A stretch of 8,807 nucleotides of DNA from Desulfobacteraceae bacterium (GTDB lineage: Bacteria > Desulfobacterota > DSM-4660 > Desulfatiglandales > Desulfatiglandaceae): NCBI GenBank assembly GCA_030642205.1, contig DAOWOF010000085.1:1-8807 (forward strand), given 5' to 3'. The notes under the pieces were generated by a model. That model searched no databases. It saw only the letters and a program-made list of their open reading frames with translations, and had not been told where the DNA came from. The translations under genes were made by a program, and so were the position numbers. Each line of letters starts with the position of its first letter. Position 1 is the stretch's first letter. Positions 1-5,531 of the stretch are shown here, piece after piece.

Positions 1-524
1 AGACGTTCAAAGATGCTTAAAGCCTTTTGATTTTTATTTGCTGCTGAAAAAGATATGGCGGCAAAATAGAGCGGGGCCGGTTTCTTTTCATCCATGGACT
101 CATAGGCATTAAGAAAACATGAGCCCGCAGATTCAAATTCGGATTGATCGTACCAGCACTTGCCAAGATTCATCCAGGCAGGATAACATTTCGTATTTTT
201 ATTTACAGCGGAGTCATAAAAAGGAAGCGCTTTTTTATTATCACCCATCAAAAGATAAGCATTTCCGATAGCAATATCTATCATATAGTGACGATAGCCA
301 TTTCGATCCTTTTTCCCTTTGTTCTCCCCTTTTTTTTTAAATGCCAGAAGCATTGAGATCGCATCGGATGTCTTGTTTTTTTCTATCAGGCATTGCGCGT
401 TATACATCGCTCTTCGCGCAGGATAGGGAGCTGTTTCTTTTTCGTTTGCCCACGCGGATGAAAAAAAGGAAAAAAACAGCAGCAACAGAATTGAATAAAA
501 TCTTCTTGTTTCTTTATATCTCAT
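1..524 (-). CDS. Secreted TPR-repeat protein of the TonB2 operon (partial, 3' end beyond window)
   Basis: The frame opens with ATG at 524-522 and stays open for 174 codons to the left edge, so only the N-terminal part is visible. Residues 1-26 look like a signal peptide: a basic start (MRYKETRR), a hydrophobic stretch of Leu/Phe, and a probable cleavage after SAWA. From about residue 83 the pattern fits tetratricopeptide repeats: repeat 1 about 83-116 (GNAYLLMGDNKKALPFYDSA), repeat 2 about 117-148 (AWMNLGKCWYDQSEFESAG), and a third from about 152 running into the edge. TPRs are protein-protein scaffolds. A periplasmic or lipid-face TPR protein encoded just after tonB is the usual last member of TonB2 (Vibrio-type) operons. 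The gene starts 20 bp after the tonB stop with no clear Shine-Dalgarno, suggesting translational coupling. A run of nine A at codons 62-64 keeps frame. The exact role is unknown. Confidence 0.85.
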   Translation of the reverse strand, partial: MRYKETRRFYSILLLLFFSFFSSAWANEKETAPYPARRAMYNAQCLIEKNKTSDAISMLLAFKKKGENKGKKDRNGYRHYMIDIAIGNAYLLMGDNKKALPFYDSAVNKNTKCYPAWMNLGKCWYDQSEFESAGSCFLNAYESMDEKKPAPLYFAAISFSAANKNQKALSIFER

Positions 525-544
525 GTCTAAATATCTAAAAAAAA

Positions 545-1231
545 TCATTGATCCAGCTCAAACCTTATAATCTGATCTGCCAATGTCTTGACTTTGATCC
601 CATCTATAGTTCCTGGTGAAAAGCGCCATGAGGACACGCATCTGATAACATTTTTATTGAAAATTGATTCCGGCTCTGCCTTTATAATCCGAATAGATTC
701 TGTGTTTCCTTCTTCATTTATGACAAATTGAACCTTGACCCATCCTTCGATGCCTCTTTGCCTGGCGCGCATTGGATAGATTGGCTGCGTCATAACCAGG
801 GGGGTGAGAGGATTGTCTAATTCGTAGATATTATAGGCTGGCTTAATCTTTGCTATATTAAGATTGACCACAGAAGGTGGCGGAACTGTGATTATAGATG
901 TGGATAATTTTGGGTTTAATTCAAAAGGAATATTCAATCTTTTAACAGGATTGGCATAAACCTGATTTTTTTTAACCCTTATTTTTTTTGGTTTCTTTGG
1001 GGGTTCTTTTTTTATTTTTTTAACAGGCCTTTTAAGGTGTTTGATCCGAATAATATTGACCTTATGATCAAATTCAGCCATATCGGGCTTTTTTGGAACT
1101 CTGTTAATAAGTCCCGGCATAAGGCTGAAAAGCATAAAGTTCAGGGCCAGAGAAAATAATACTGCTCCTGTCCAGAATGTTGCCCCGGATGAGTTTGAAG
1201 ATGAAAACCAATGAGATGTTAATTTTATCAA
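545..1231 (-). CDS. tonB: TonB-family energy transducer (TonB2 type)
   Basis: This 228-residue protein has the TonB layout: a short cytoplasmic N-terminus, one membrane anchor at about 18-40, a Lys/Pro-rich periplasmic spacer at about 46-90 (KKIKKEPPKKPKKIRVKK), and a C-terminal TonB domain at about 148-226. The domain begins with PIYPMRARQRGIEGWVKVQF and contains the late CVSSWRFSPG segment. It would carry proton-motive energy from the ExbB/ExbD/TtpC complex to outer-membrane receptors by contacting their TonB boxes. The anchor holds no histidine, unlike E. coli TonB, which uses His20; the only nearby His is residue 7, before the membrane. The start is a TTG at 1231-1229, 17 bp after the exbD stop, because the first in-frame ATG (residue 33) would destroy the anchor. 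The ribosome site is weak (AGGCTGG close to the start). The receptor served is not encoded in the window; B12 is plausible from context but unproven. Confidence 0.93.
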   Translation of the reverse strand: MIKLTSHWFSSSNSSGATFWTGAVLFSLALNFMLFSLMPGLINRVPKKPDMAEFDHKVNIIRIKHLKRPVKKIKKEPPKKPKKIRVKKNQVYANPVKRLNIPFELNPKLSTSIITVPPPSVVNLNIAKIKPAYNIYELDNPLTPLVMTQPIYPMRARQRGIEGWVKVQFVINEEGNTESIRIIKAEPESIFNKNVIRCVSSWRFSPGTIDGIKVKTLADQIIRFELDQ

Positions 1232-1248
1232 TGTCCAGCCTGTAATAA

Positions 1249-1662
1249 TTATTCAGGAATGCTTGCCGCTACCGAGATATTTTTAGCGCCGGCAAGTTTG
1301 CACCCGTCCATAGCCAGAATGGTAGTTCCTGTCATGCTTTCCCTGTCTGCTATAATTATAACTCCAGCTTCCGGGTTTTCGGCAAGAGCCCTTTCAATAT
1401 TCGCGCGTACAGCGCGTATGTCAATCTCTCTCTTGTCAAGAACTACTCTATTATCTTTTGTAATAGCCAAAAGTATATTCGCTTTTTTGCTAACCACTGC
1501 GGTTGATGCTGTGGGACGGTTAACCTCAACGCCTGTTTCCTTGACAAAGCTTGTAGTTACCAGAAAAAATATAAGTAATATAAAAACCATATCAATTAAA
1601 GGAGCAATATTTAATTCAACAGATTTTCTATTAGCTTTTCTGGCTGCTGTTATATTCAACAT
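1249..1662 (-). CDS. exbD: ExbD/TolR-family biopolymer transport protein
   Basis: This 137-residue protein is a normal-length ExbD. It has a short cytoplasmic N-terminus, a single membrane helix at about 19-40 (NIAPLIDMVFILLIFFLVTT), and a periplasmic domain at about 44-137. Asp24 in the helix matches the essential membrane aspartate of ExbD (Asp25 in E. coli), which takes part in proton conduction inside the ExbB pentamer. The periplasmic part has the family pattern of strands and helices, including VVLDKREIDI and a stretch ending in VIIIADRES. It starts with ATG 36 bp after the exbB stop, slightly looser spacing than elsewhere in the operon, and it is followed after 17 bp by tonB. The position between exbB and tonB supports ExbD rather than TolR. 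Confidence 0.95.
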   Translation of the reverse strand: MLNITAARKANRKSVELNIAPLIDMVFILLIFFLVTTSFVKETGVEVNRPTASTAVVSKKANILLAITKDNRVVLDKREIDIRAVRANIERALAENPEAGVIIIADRESMTGTTILAMDGCKLAGAKNISVAASIPE

Positions 1663-1698
1663 AAATATATTCTCGACTTTTTATGATAACCCGTTTGC

Positions 1699-2310
1699 TT
1701 ACACATATTTTTTAAGATAAATTCCAATGGATGATATCCTCTGTTTTAAAATTTCCGCTCTCTTTGTCAGAAAACTATGCATATACATCCCCGGAATTGC
1801 GATAAGAAGTCCTGTTTGAGTTGAAATCAGGGCCTCTGAGATTCCGCCTGCCATGGCTTGGGCATTTCCAGTGCCAAATACAGAAATAATATCAAAGGTA
1901 GCAATCATTCCGGTGACAGTTCCTAATAGACCAAGCAAAGGAGCTATCCCTGCCAGTACGCCTATTAAATTCAGATATCTGTCCAGTGACGGGATAATGA
2001 TAATTACTGTTTCGTCTAATATATGTTCATCCAGGCCTGATTTACCGCTCTTTCGTTTTAGAAATTCTTCCACAAAAAGAGCAACAGCTCCTTTATATTT
2101 ACTTGTATCAGGAAGGATATGCGCCTTTATTAATTCACCTGCCTTATCTCTGCTCATATTCTTCTTGTATAATCGACTAAAATAAAAAACCCGGTTAATA
2201 ATAAGTATCCACATAATAAGAGAGGCAATCATAAGCGGAGGCATGACAATTCCTCCTCCTTGTAAATATTCGGATACACGCTGGAAATGTTCTAAAAACA
2301 TATCTATCAT
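1699..2310 (-). CDS. exbB: ExbB/TolQ-family proton channel protein
   Basis: This 203-residue protein belongs to the MotA/TolQ/ExbB family. It has three predicted membrane helices at about 22-42, 112-138 and 158-182. The signature lies at about 121-137 (GIAPLLGLLGTVTGMIA) and continues as AMAGGISEALISTQTGLLIAIP at about 152-173. The cytoplasmic loop (about 45-110) is short, as in the ExbB2 group. Five ExbB subunits form the channel that harvests proton-motive force together with ExbD. Its ATG overlaps the TGA of the upstream ttpC gene (ATGA), and AAGGGA sits 6 bp upstream. A second ATG at codon 4 is possible but less well placed. Its channel core is closely similar to that of TtpC, so the two are paralogues encoded side by side. 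Confidence 0.95.
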   Translation of the reverse strand: MIDMFLEHFQRVSEYLQGGGIVMPPLMIASLIMWILIINRVFYFSRLYKKNMSRDKAGELIKAHILPDTSKYKGAVALFVEEFLKRKSGKSGLDEHILDETVIIIIPSLDRYLNLIGVLAGIAPLLGLLGTVTGMIATFDIISVFGTGNAQAMAGGISEALISTQTGLLIAIPGMYMHSFLTKRAEILKQRISSIGIYLKKYV

Positions 2311-3743
2311 AGATTATCCCTTGTCTTGTCAATCGTGTTGATCAAGACAACTGCTTTTTCCTCCATCTGTCCTATTATATTTTCAACCTTTTGCGTTAAT
2401 ATAGTATGAAACAGCATTGCAGGAATGGCAACAGCGAGTCCAATCATTGTAGTTACAAGCGCCTCCGAGATTCCTCCGGACATCATTCGTGGATCGCCTG
2501 TGCCATAGCATGTAATTACATGAAAGGTATTGATCATCCCTGTAACTGTCCCCAACAGTCCCAAGAGGGGAGCTATTGCAGCCAGCATTCCCAGGGTGGA
2601 CAGGAATCTTTCCAGCAAAGGAATTTCTCCAAGGATTCTCTCCTGTACTTTGTTTTCAATTTCTTCACGTTTCAGCTTTCTATTATTAACAACGGCCAGA
2701 AGCACAGTTCCCACGGACTTGTTGCTGTTTTGCTCGCAAATATTTTTTACAAGGTTCCATTTTCCATCAGATACATATTCATGGATTTTATTTATCAGAT
2801 TATTGGCATTCATCTGTTTTCTTGACAAATATATGAAGCGCTCTGAAATAATTAAAAGAGCAATAATAAAGATGCCTATAATCGGCCAGACAATAGGTCC
2901 TCCATTAGGGATCTGATCAAGAAGACTAAGTTGATTTGTCAGCTGCCTCAAGGCCGCGCCCAAAGTTATATCAATCGGAACATCTTCTGATTTTCCGTCC
3001 ATATAGCGATTAATCTTTTTTACAACAGAAGAAGAAGGAAGCACTGATAGAGCGAAAAATTGTTCACTTTTACCTGAAAAGGACAAAAAGCCGGTCTCAT
3101 TATTTAATCTGTATACGGATGTAAAATTTCCCAGCATCAAAATATCACCATTTATTTCCTCTCCAGCGCGGTTAACAAAAGGTGCTTTTATAATACGGAC
3201 CTCTCCTGATCGATGCAGCTCATCAAATAATAAGTCAGACATCTTTGTAATATCATCCATTCCCGGAAATTTTGCCTTGCCCATTACAGAAGCGGGTAGA
3301 TTCCTCCTGTCAGGAATTATCGCGCTTTGAATACTCTGATTGAAAATGGTGTCAAGATCTCTTGCATTTATTCTGATAAAACCAATAAGCTCATTCGTTA
3401 TTCCTTCAACCTTTTCAAGTTCAAATTGAACATTTTCTTTTTTAAGCAGTAAATTCTTTAAATCTTTTTCCTGGCCCATCTTTTTTTGTTCAAGCAGGTT
3501 GTTTTCATCGGTGATGTTTTTAATGGCAGCAAGCAATAGAGTTTTGTCAGACAATATCTTTTTTTTACTTTCAATGGCTTCTTTTTCTGCCTGGACTTTT
3601 TCCCTGTTGGCTTTTTCTATAAAAACAGCCTTTTTTTGTTGGGCTTCTTTTTCCATTACACGTATGTCCTGAGCAAAACCGGAAACTGTTATAATAAAAA
3701 CAAGCCAAAAAACGAAAGTAAATATTATTGGTTTTTTACTCAT
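2307..3743 (-). CDS. ttpC: TtpC-like protein: periplasmic coiled coil fused to ExbB/MotA channel domain
   Basis: This 478-residue protein has an architecture typical of TtpC of Vibrio TonB2 systems. In order: a signal peptide at about 1-24 (cleavage near SGFAQ), a charged coiled coil at about 28-120, a mixed periplasmic domain at about 125-275, a membrane helix at about 285-304, a cytoplasmic stretch, and a MotA/TolQ/ExbB domain at about 375-470. The last has the signature AAIAPLLGLLGTVTGMI at about 388-404 and SGGISEALVTTMIGLAVAIP at about 422-441. In Vibrio, TtpC is needed for TonB2-dependent iron-siderophore uptake and associates with ExbB2/ExbD2/TonB2 (established for that family). The ATG overlaps the stop of the DUF3450 gene (ATGA), with AAGGA about 10 bp upstream. 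The periplasmic part resembles the upstream DUF3450 protein in length and pattern, suggesting it arose as a DUF3450-ExbB fusion (inference). Confidence 0.92.
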   Translation of the reverse strand: MSKKPIIFTFVFWLVFIITVSGFAQDIRVMEKEAQQKKAVFIEKANREKVQAEKEAIESKKKILSDKTLLLAAIKNITDENNLLEQKKMGQEKDLKNLLLKKENVQFELEKVEGITNELIGFIRINARDLDTIFNQSIQSAIIPDRRNLPASVMGKAKFPGMDDITKMSDLLFDELHRSGEVRIIKAPFVNRAGEEINGDILMLGNFTSVYRLNNETGFLSFSGKSEQFFALSVLPSSSVVKKINRYMDGKSEDVPIDITLGAALRQLTNQLSLLDQIPNGGPIVWPIIGIFIIALLIISERFIYLSRKQMNANNLINKIHEYVSDGKWNLVKNICEQNSNKSVGTVLLAVVNNRKLKREEIENKVQERILGEIPLLERFLSTLGMLAAIAPLLGLLGTVTGMINTFHVITCYGTGDPRMMSGGISEALVTTMIGLAVAIPAMLFHTILTQKVENIIGQMEEKAVVLINTIDKTRDNL

Positions 3744-4507
3744 TTTACACTTATCCTTCCCAAGGGCAATTCAAGTAATTGGGCGATACGACGTTTTGCC
3801 GCGATCTCAATTGCAGTATTAATATCACTGTTATATTTTCCGGGCAAGATTACCCACATGGACTGACCTGTATCGAAATACCCTGTAATCTTTTTGTCAA
3901 GTGATTGATAAAAAAGAGACAATCTCCCCAGTCTGAATATATTGACAAGCGCTGTTTTTCCTTGTGTTGTTATTTTATCAGGATAGGTCTCTATTGTGTT
4001 TCCGTATTCCGTTTCAATAAATAATGCCTCCATTACCTTCCTGTATTTTTCACTAACAGGCTTTTTTGAATCATCAAGTATTTTTCGGAGGTTGGCAAGA
4101 CGGTTTGTCCTTTCTTTTAACAAAAACGGCATATCTGTTTGAATTATTGAGGAAAGCTCAGTATAAACACTATCAAGAAAAGGAGATAGTTCTTTGGAGA
4201 TACGCGAAATTTCGCTTATCTTGTTTTCCATAAAATCTATCTTGCCATTTGTATCTGAAATTTGCTCTTCAAGCCTTTTGGTCTCACTTAAAAGACTTTT
4301 ATTCTTGTTTAAAAATTGTTCATATTTCGCTTCAAGATCATCTTTCTCAGACTCCCAGTTATCCTCGGATATTTGGGTCTGCTGGCGGGTCTTTATTGCC
4401 CTGGTAACTAATGCCCCGGCCTTTTTGGCAACATCTTTGCCAAAAGCAGGATTCCCGCCGACAAGAAAAGCAAGAGATATAAAAAGACCAATTAGCTTTT
4501 TTGACAT
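3740..4507 (-). CDS. DUF3450-family periplasmic coiled-coil protein (TonB2-associated)
   Basis: This 255-residue protein has a signal peptide at about 1-23 (hydrophobic core LIGLFISLAFLVGG, cleavage after AFG) and a long coiled coil at about 45-110 with many Glu, Lys and Leu. A C-terminal domain carries the features I associate with DUF3450: DMPFLLKERTNRLANLR at about 125-141, EKYRKVMEALFIETEYGNTI at about 153-172 and FRLGRLSLFYQSLD at about 191-204. The molecular function is not established. The family is regularly found just ahead of ttpC-exbB-exbD-tonB, so a periplasmic structural role in that complex is likely (inference). It is the first gene of the operon and starts at ATG 4507-4505, with GGAG 6 bp upstream. 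Its stop overlaps the ttpC start by 4 bp, implying co-translation. Confidence 0.88.
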   Translation of the reverse strand: MSKKLIGLFISLAFLVGGNPAFGKDVAKKAGALVTRAIKTRQQTQISEDNWESEKDDLEAKYEQFLNKNKSLLSETKRLEEQISDTNGKIDFMENKISEISRISKELSPFLDSVYTELSSIIQTDMPFLLKERTNRLANLRKILDDSKKPVSEKYRKVMEALFIETEYGNTIETYPDKITTQGKTALVNIFRLGRLSLFYQSLDKKITGYFDTGQSMWVILPGKYNSDINTAIEIAAKRRIAQLLELPLGRISVK

Positions 4508-4584
4508 ATTTTACTCCATAAATAATAAGACATTGATACCCCGGGATTTATTGAATGGTTTAAAAAGGAAAGACTCAGGCAAAA

Positions 4585-4601
4585 CCGGAAAGAATATCCG
4601 G
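4585..4601 (-). terminator. Small GC hairpin followed by UUUU in the TonB2 operon leader
   Basis: On the minus strand CCGGA and TCCGG pair around a 7-nt loop and are followed by TTTT (4584-4581) and then GCC. The stem has only 5 bp and the T tract is short, so it is at best a weak attenuator or a leader hairpin protecting the mRNA. It lies about 75 bp before the DUF3450 start codon. Confidence 0.25.
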
Positions 4602-4660
4602 CCAGGAGATGATATGTTAGAAGATTATTACAGACTGTTATGGAATGCAATTTTTAAAAT

Positions 4661-4666
4661 ATTATA
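4661..4666 (-). promoter_or_regulatory. Perfect TATAAT -10-like hexamer ahead of the TonB2 operon
   Basis: The minus strand reads TATAAT here, about 150 bp before the DUF3450 start. The hexamer 17 bp upstream is a poor -35 match. In such AT-rich DNA a chance match is likely, so this is only a candidate start of the TonB2 operon transcript. Confidence 0.2.
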
Positions 4667-4701
4667 TGCAATATAAGCTATGCATCGTAAATTTATATAT
4701 A

Positions 4702-4766
4702 ATATATGTAACTATCAGGCTATTTCAAGGATGCTGTGGGTATTTTCTGAATAGTTACTAATATAT
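4702..4766. repeat. Imperfect inverted repeat with 28-bp spacer
   Basis: The left arm ATATATGTAACTATCAG (4702-4718) is the near-complement of the right arm (4747-4766), which reads CTGAATAGTTACTAATATAT. The arms differ by one extra T and two inserted bases. The common core is GTAACTAT/ATAGTT(A)C, and the right arm itself contains the palindrome TAGTTACTA. No T tract follows, so it is not a normal terminator. It could be an operator pair for a dimeric regulator of the TonB2 operon, a large hairpin in the leader RNA, or chance in AT-rich DNA. Confidence 0.45.
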
Positions 4767-4784
4767 TATGTATAAAAAATTATT

Positions 4785-4813
4785 TTTTTAGTTCTGTAAC
4801 AGCCTGTTGACAA
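4785..4813 (-). promoter_or_regulatory. Candidate sigma70-type promoter for the TonB2 operon
   Basis: On the minus strand TTGTCA (4813-4808, 5 of 6 to TTGACA) is followed after exactly 17 bp by TAAAAA (4790-4785, 4 of 6 to TATAAT). It would start a transcript about 270 bp before the DUF3450 gene, so that the leader includes the inverted repeat. The -10 is mediocre, and confidence is limited. Confidence 0.3.
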
Positions 4814-4867
4814 TGGATAATAAAGCCTGAAAAATCCGAGAAACCTGATAAACAATATTCTCTTTAA

Positions 4868-5077
4868 TTAAGCGTCTGGACCCTTGCCCCAGATCTTGCT
4901 CCAGTCATAGCCTTTCATTGCTAGCAATAAATCATCCATTATGGTCATAAGAAATTTTACAATAAACTTTGAAGTGCCATTAATCATTGCATCAAATGCG
5001 GCGCCGCCATTTATGCCTTTGATCTCATTATAATCCAGTTCTTCCACGCCATAGCTGGCAAGTCTTGATTGTTTCAT
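4868..5077 (-). CDS. Double-glycine leader peptide (bacteriocin-like or signal-like) under B12 riboswitch control
   Basis: This gene encodes 69 residues from ATG 5077-5075, chosen because AAGGAG lies 9 bp upstream. In-frame starts further up have no ribosome site, and the longest would place codons inside the terminator. Residues 1-25 form a double-glycine leader ending VEELDYNEIKGINGG. Counting back from the cut site, the hydrophobic positions are Ile -4, Ile -7, Leu -12 and Val -15, with Glu -8, which is the consensus for substrates of C39-peptidase ABC exporters (PCAT type). The predicted core is 44 residues. It starts AAFDAMINGTSKFIVK, continues with a hydrophobic segment rich in Met, Leu and Ile, and ends in WSKIWGKGPDA. 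It has five Asp, five Lys, four Met, and no Cys or His. That suggests a membrane-active or helix-forming peptide rather than a thioether RiPP or classical metallophore. No exporter, immunity gene or modifying enzyme is in view. Exact function unknown. Confidence 0.8.
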   Translation of the reverse strand: MKQSRLASYGVEELDYNEIKGINGGAAFDAMINGTSKFIVKFLMTIMDDLLLAMKGYDWSKIWGKGPDA

Positions 5078-5086
5078 TTTTTGTCG

Positions 5087-5092
5087 CTCCTT
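5087..5092 (-). promoter_or_regulatory. Ribosome binding site that fixes the GG-peptide start
   Basis: The minus strand reads AAGGAG here, 9 bp before ATG 5077-5075. The site lies downstream of the riboswitch terminator, so it is present only on transcripts that escape termination. It is the strongest Shine-Dalgarno in the window and rules against the longer alternative starts at 5107 and 5197. Confidence 0.85.
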
Positions 5093-5141
5093 ATTATAAG
5101 CATTCATTGACTTTTCAGGAGGATATCGAAACCAGACCAGC

Positions 5142-5175
5142 AAAAAAAACCCGAATCGAATATATACGACCCGGG
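5142..5175 (-). terminator. Intrinsic terminator of the B12 riboswitch leader
   Basis: On the minus strand CCCGGGTCG (5175-5167) pairs with CGATTCGGG (5158-5150) over 9 bp, including two G-U pairs, around an 8-nt AT loop. Eight consecutive T (5149-5142) follow at once. It sits about 65 nt after the riboswitch B12 box and about 65 nt before the peptide start codon. This is the expression platform of a transcription-terminating riboswitch: with cobalamin bound, transcription should stop here. An outer inverted repeat (5119-5127 with 5175-5184) brackets it. Confidence 0.88.
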
Positions 5176-5235
5176 ATATCCCTCGTTTGATCCTCAAGCT
5201 ATTATTGTATTTCTTGTTCCAATATGAAATACTCT

Positions 5236-5380
5236 TATTCAGGCAAGTCTTCTGACTTTCGGATCAATCTAGTAACCGCGCCTTCCCGCATGAGATAAAA
5301 CATGCAGTGACCTATTGCGGCGTTTGTTCCCGATTACAGCGGTGGGCCCGCCCCCGATTTTCACGAGGTTCCTTTTTAAG
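5236..5380 (-). promoter_or_regulatory. Cobalamin (B12) riboswitch
   Basis: Read on the minus strand, the conserved landmarks occur in the right order. They are AAAAAGGAACC then GTGAAAATCGGGGGCGG (about 5376-5348), a GGGCCCACCGCTGTAA segment with CGGGAAC (about 5349-5326), GGTCACTG followed by a CATG-type hairpin and CGGGAAGGC (about 5312-5279), and GATCCGAAAGTC leading into the 3' B12 box AGTCAGAAGACTTGCCT (5257-5241). These match the class-I (adenosylcobalamin-type) aptamer core, including the four-way junction strands and the box for the kissing loop. All core elements appear intact, so it should be functional. It is followed by an intrinsic terminator and then the GG-peptide gene, implying repression of that gene by B12. 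It does not precede cobN, which lies upstream. Confidence 0.95.
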
Positions 5381-5410
5381 TTTATAATACACCTGAATGT
5401 ATTTTGCTTG

Positions 5411-5439
5411 TTTGTATTTCCATTCTCACATAAAGTCAA
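5411..5439 (-). promoter_or_regulatory. Candidate promoter for the riboswitch-peptide transcript
   Basis: On the minus strand TTGACT (5439-5434, 5 of 6 to consensus) and TACAAA (5416-5411, 4 of 6) are separated by exactly 17 bp. A start near 5404 would place the aptamer about 25 nt into the RNA. A TATTATA stretch nearer the aptamer (about 5388-5382) lacks a -35. The site implies that the peptide has its own transcript, separate from cobN, whose stop is about 95 bp upstream. Confidence 0.5.
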
Positions 5440-5531
5440 GCATAATTTATGACAGACTCTGTTTTTATTTATGTTGAGAAACAGGGACCCTTTTATTCAA
5501 GGTCGTATAATATTTTTAGTTGCATGGCTTC

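Larger units (their letters stand above)
4508..4867. other. AT-rich non-coding region between the GG-peptide gene and the TonB2 operon
   Basis: This stretch of about 360 bp has no convincing gene on either strand; the one plus-strand frame crossing into it lacks a ribosome site and is mainly antisense to the DUF3450 gene. It holds the 5' leader of the TonB2 operon, an imperfect inverted repeat (4702-4766), a small GC hairpin (4585-4601) and two promoter-like sites, all described separately. No strong terminator is visible just after the peptide gene; the only T-rich candidate is an A6-TAA-T6 type hairpin near 4774-4788. Read-through from the riboswitch-controlled peptide transcript into the TonB2 operon is therefore possible. 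No Fur box recognisable by eye is present. Confidence 0.6.

Noticed and set aside
144..538. Two plus-strand frames at the left edge
   Set aside because: They are antisense to the minus-strand TPR gene, which has a signal peptide and repeat pattern and explains this region.
1259..1720. Plus-strand open frame of 153 codons over exbD
   Set aside because: It is the antisense shadow of exbD and the exbB end, with no ribosome site and no family resemblance. The same holds for the plus-strand frames over ttpC and cobN.
4194..4676. Plus-strand frame of 160 codons crossing the DUF3450 start into the intergenic region
   Set aside because: More than half is antisense to a clear gene, there is no ribosome site or recognisable domain, and the intergenic part looks like random AT-rich coding.
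4868..5077. Peptide as a Cys/His metallophore or lanthipeptide precursor
   Set aside because: The core has no Cys or His and no LanM, YcaO or radical-SAM gene lies in the window.
5078..5197. Longer 109-residue start for the peptide gene (and an intermediate ATG at 5107)
   Set aside because: The upstream codons overlap the riboswitch terminator and neither start has a ribosome site, while ATG 5077 has AAGGAG at 9 bp and gives a canonical GG leader.
5455..5500. Terminator after cobN
   Set aside because: CTGTTT and AAACAG can pair, but over a 13-15 nt AT-rich loop and without a T tract, too weak to call.
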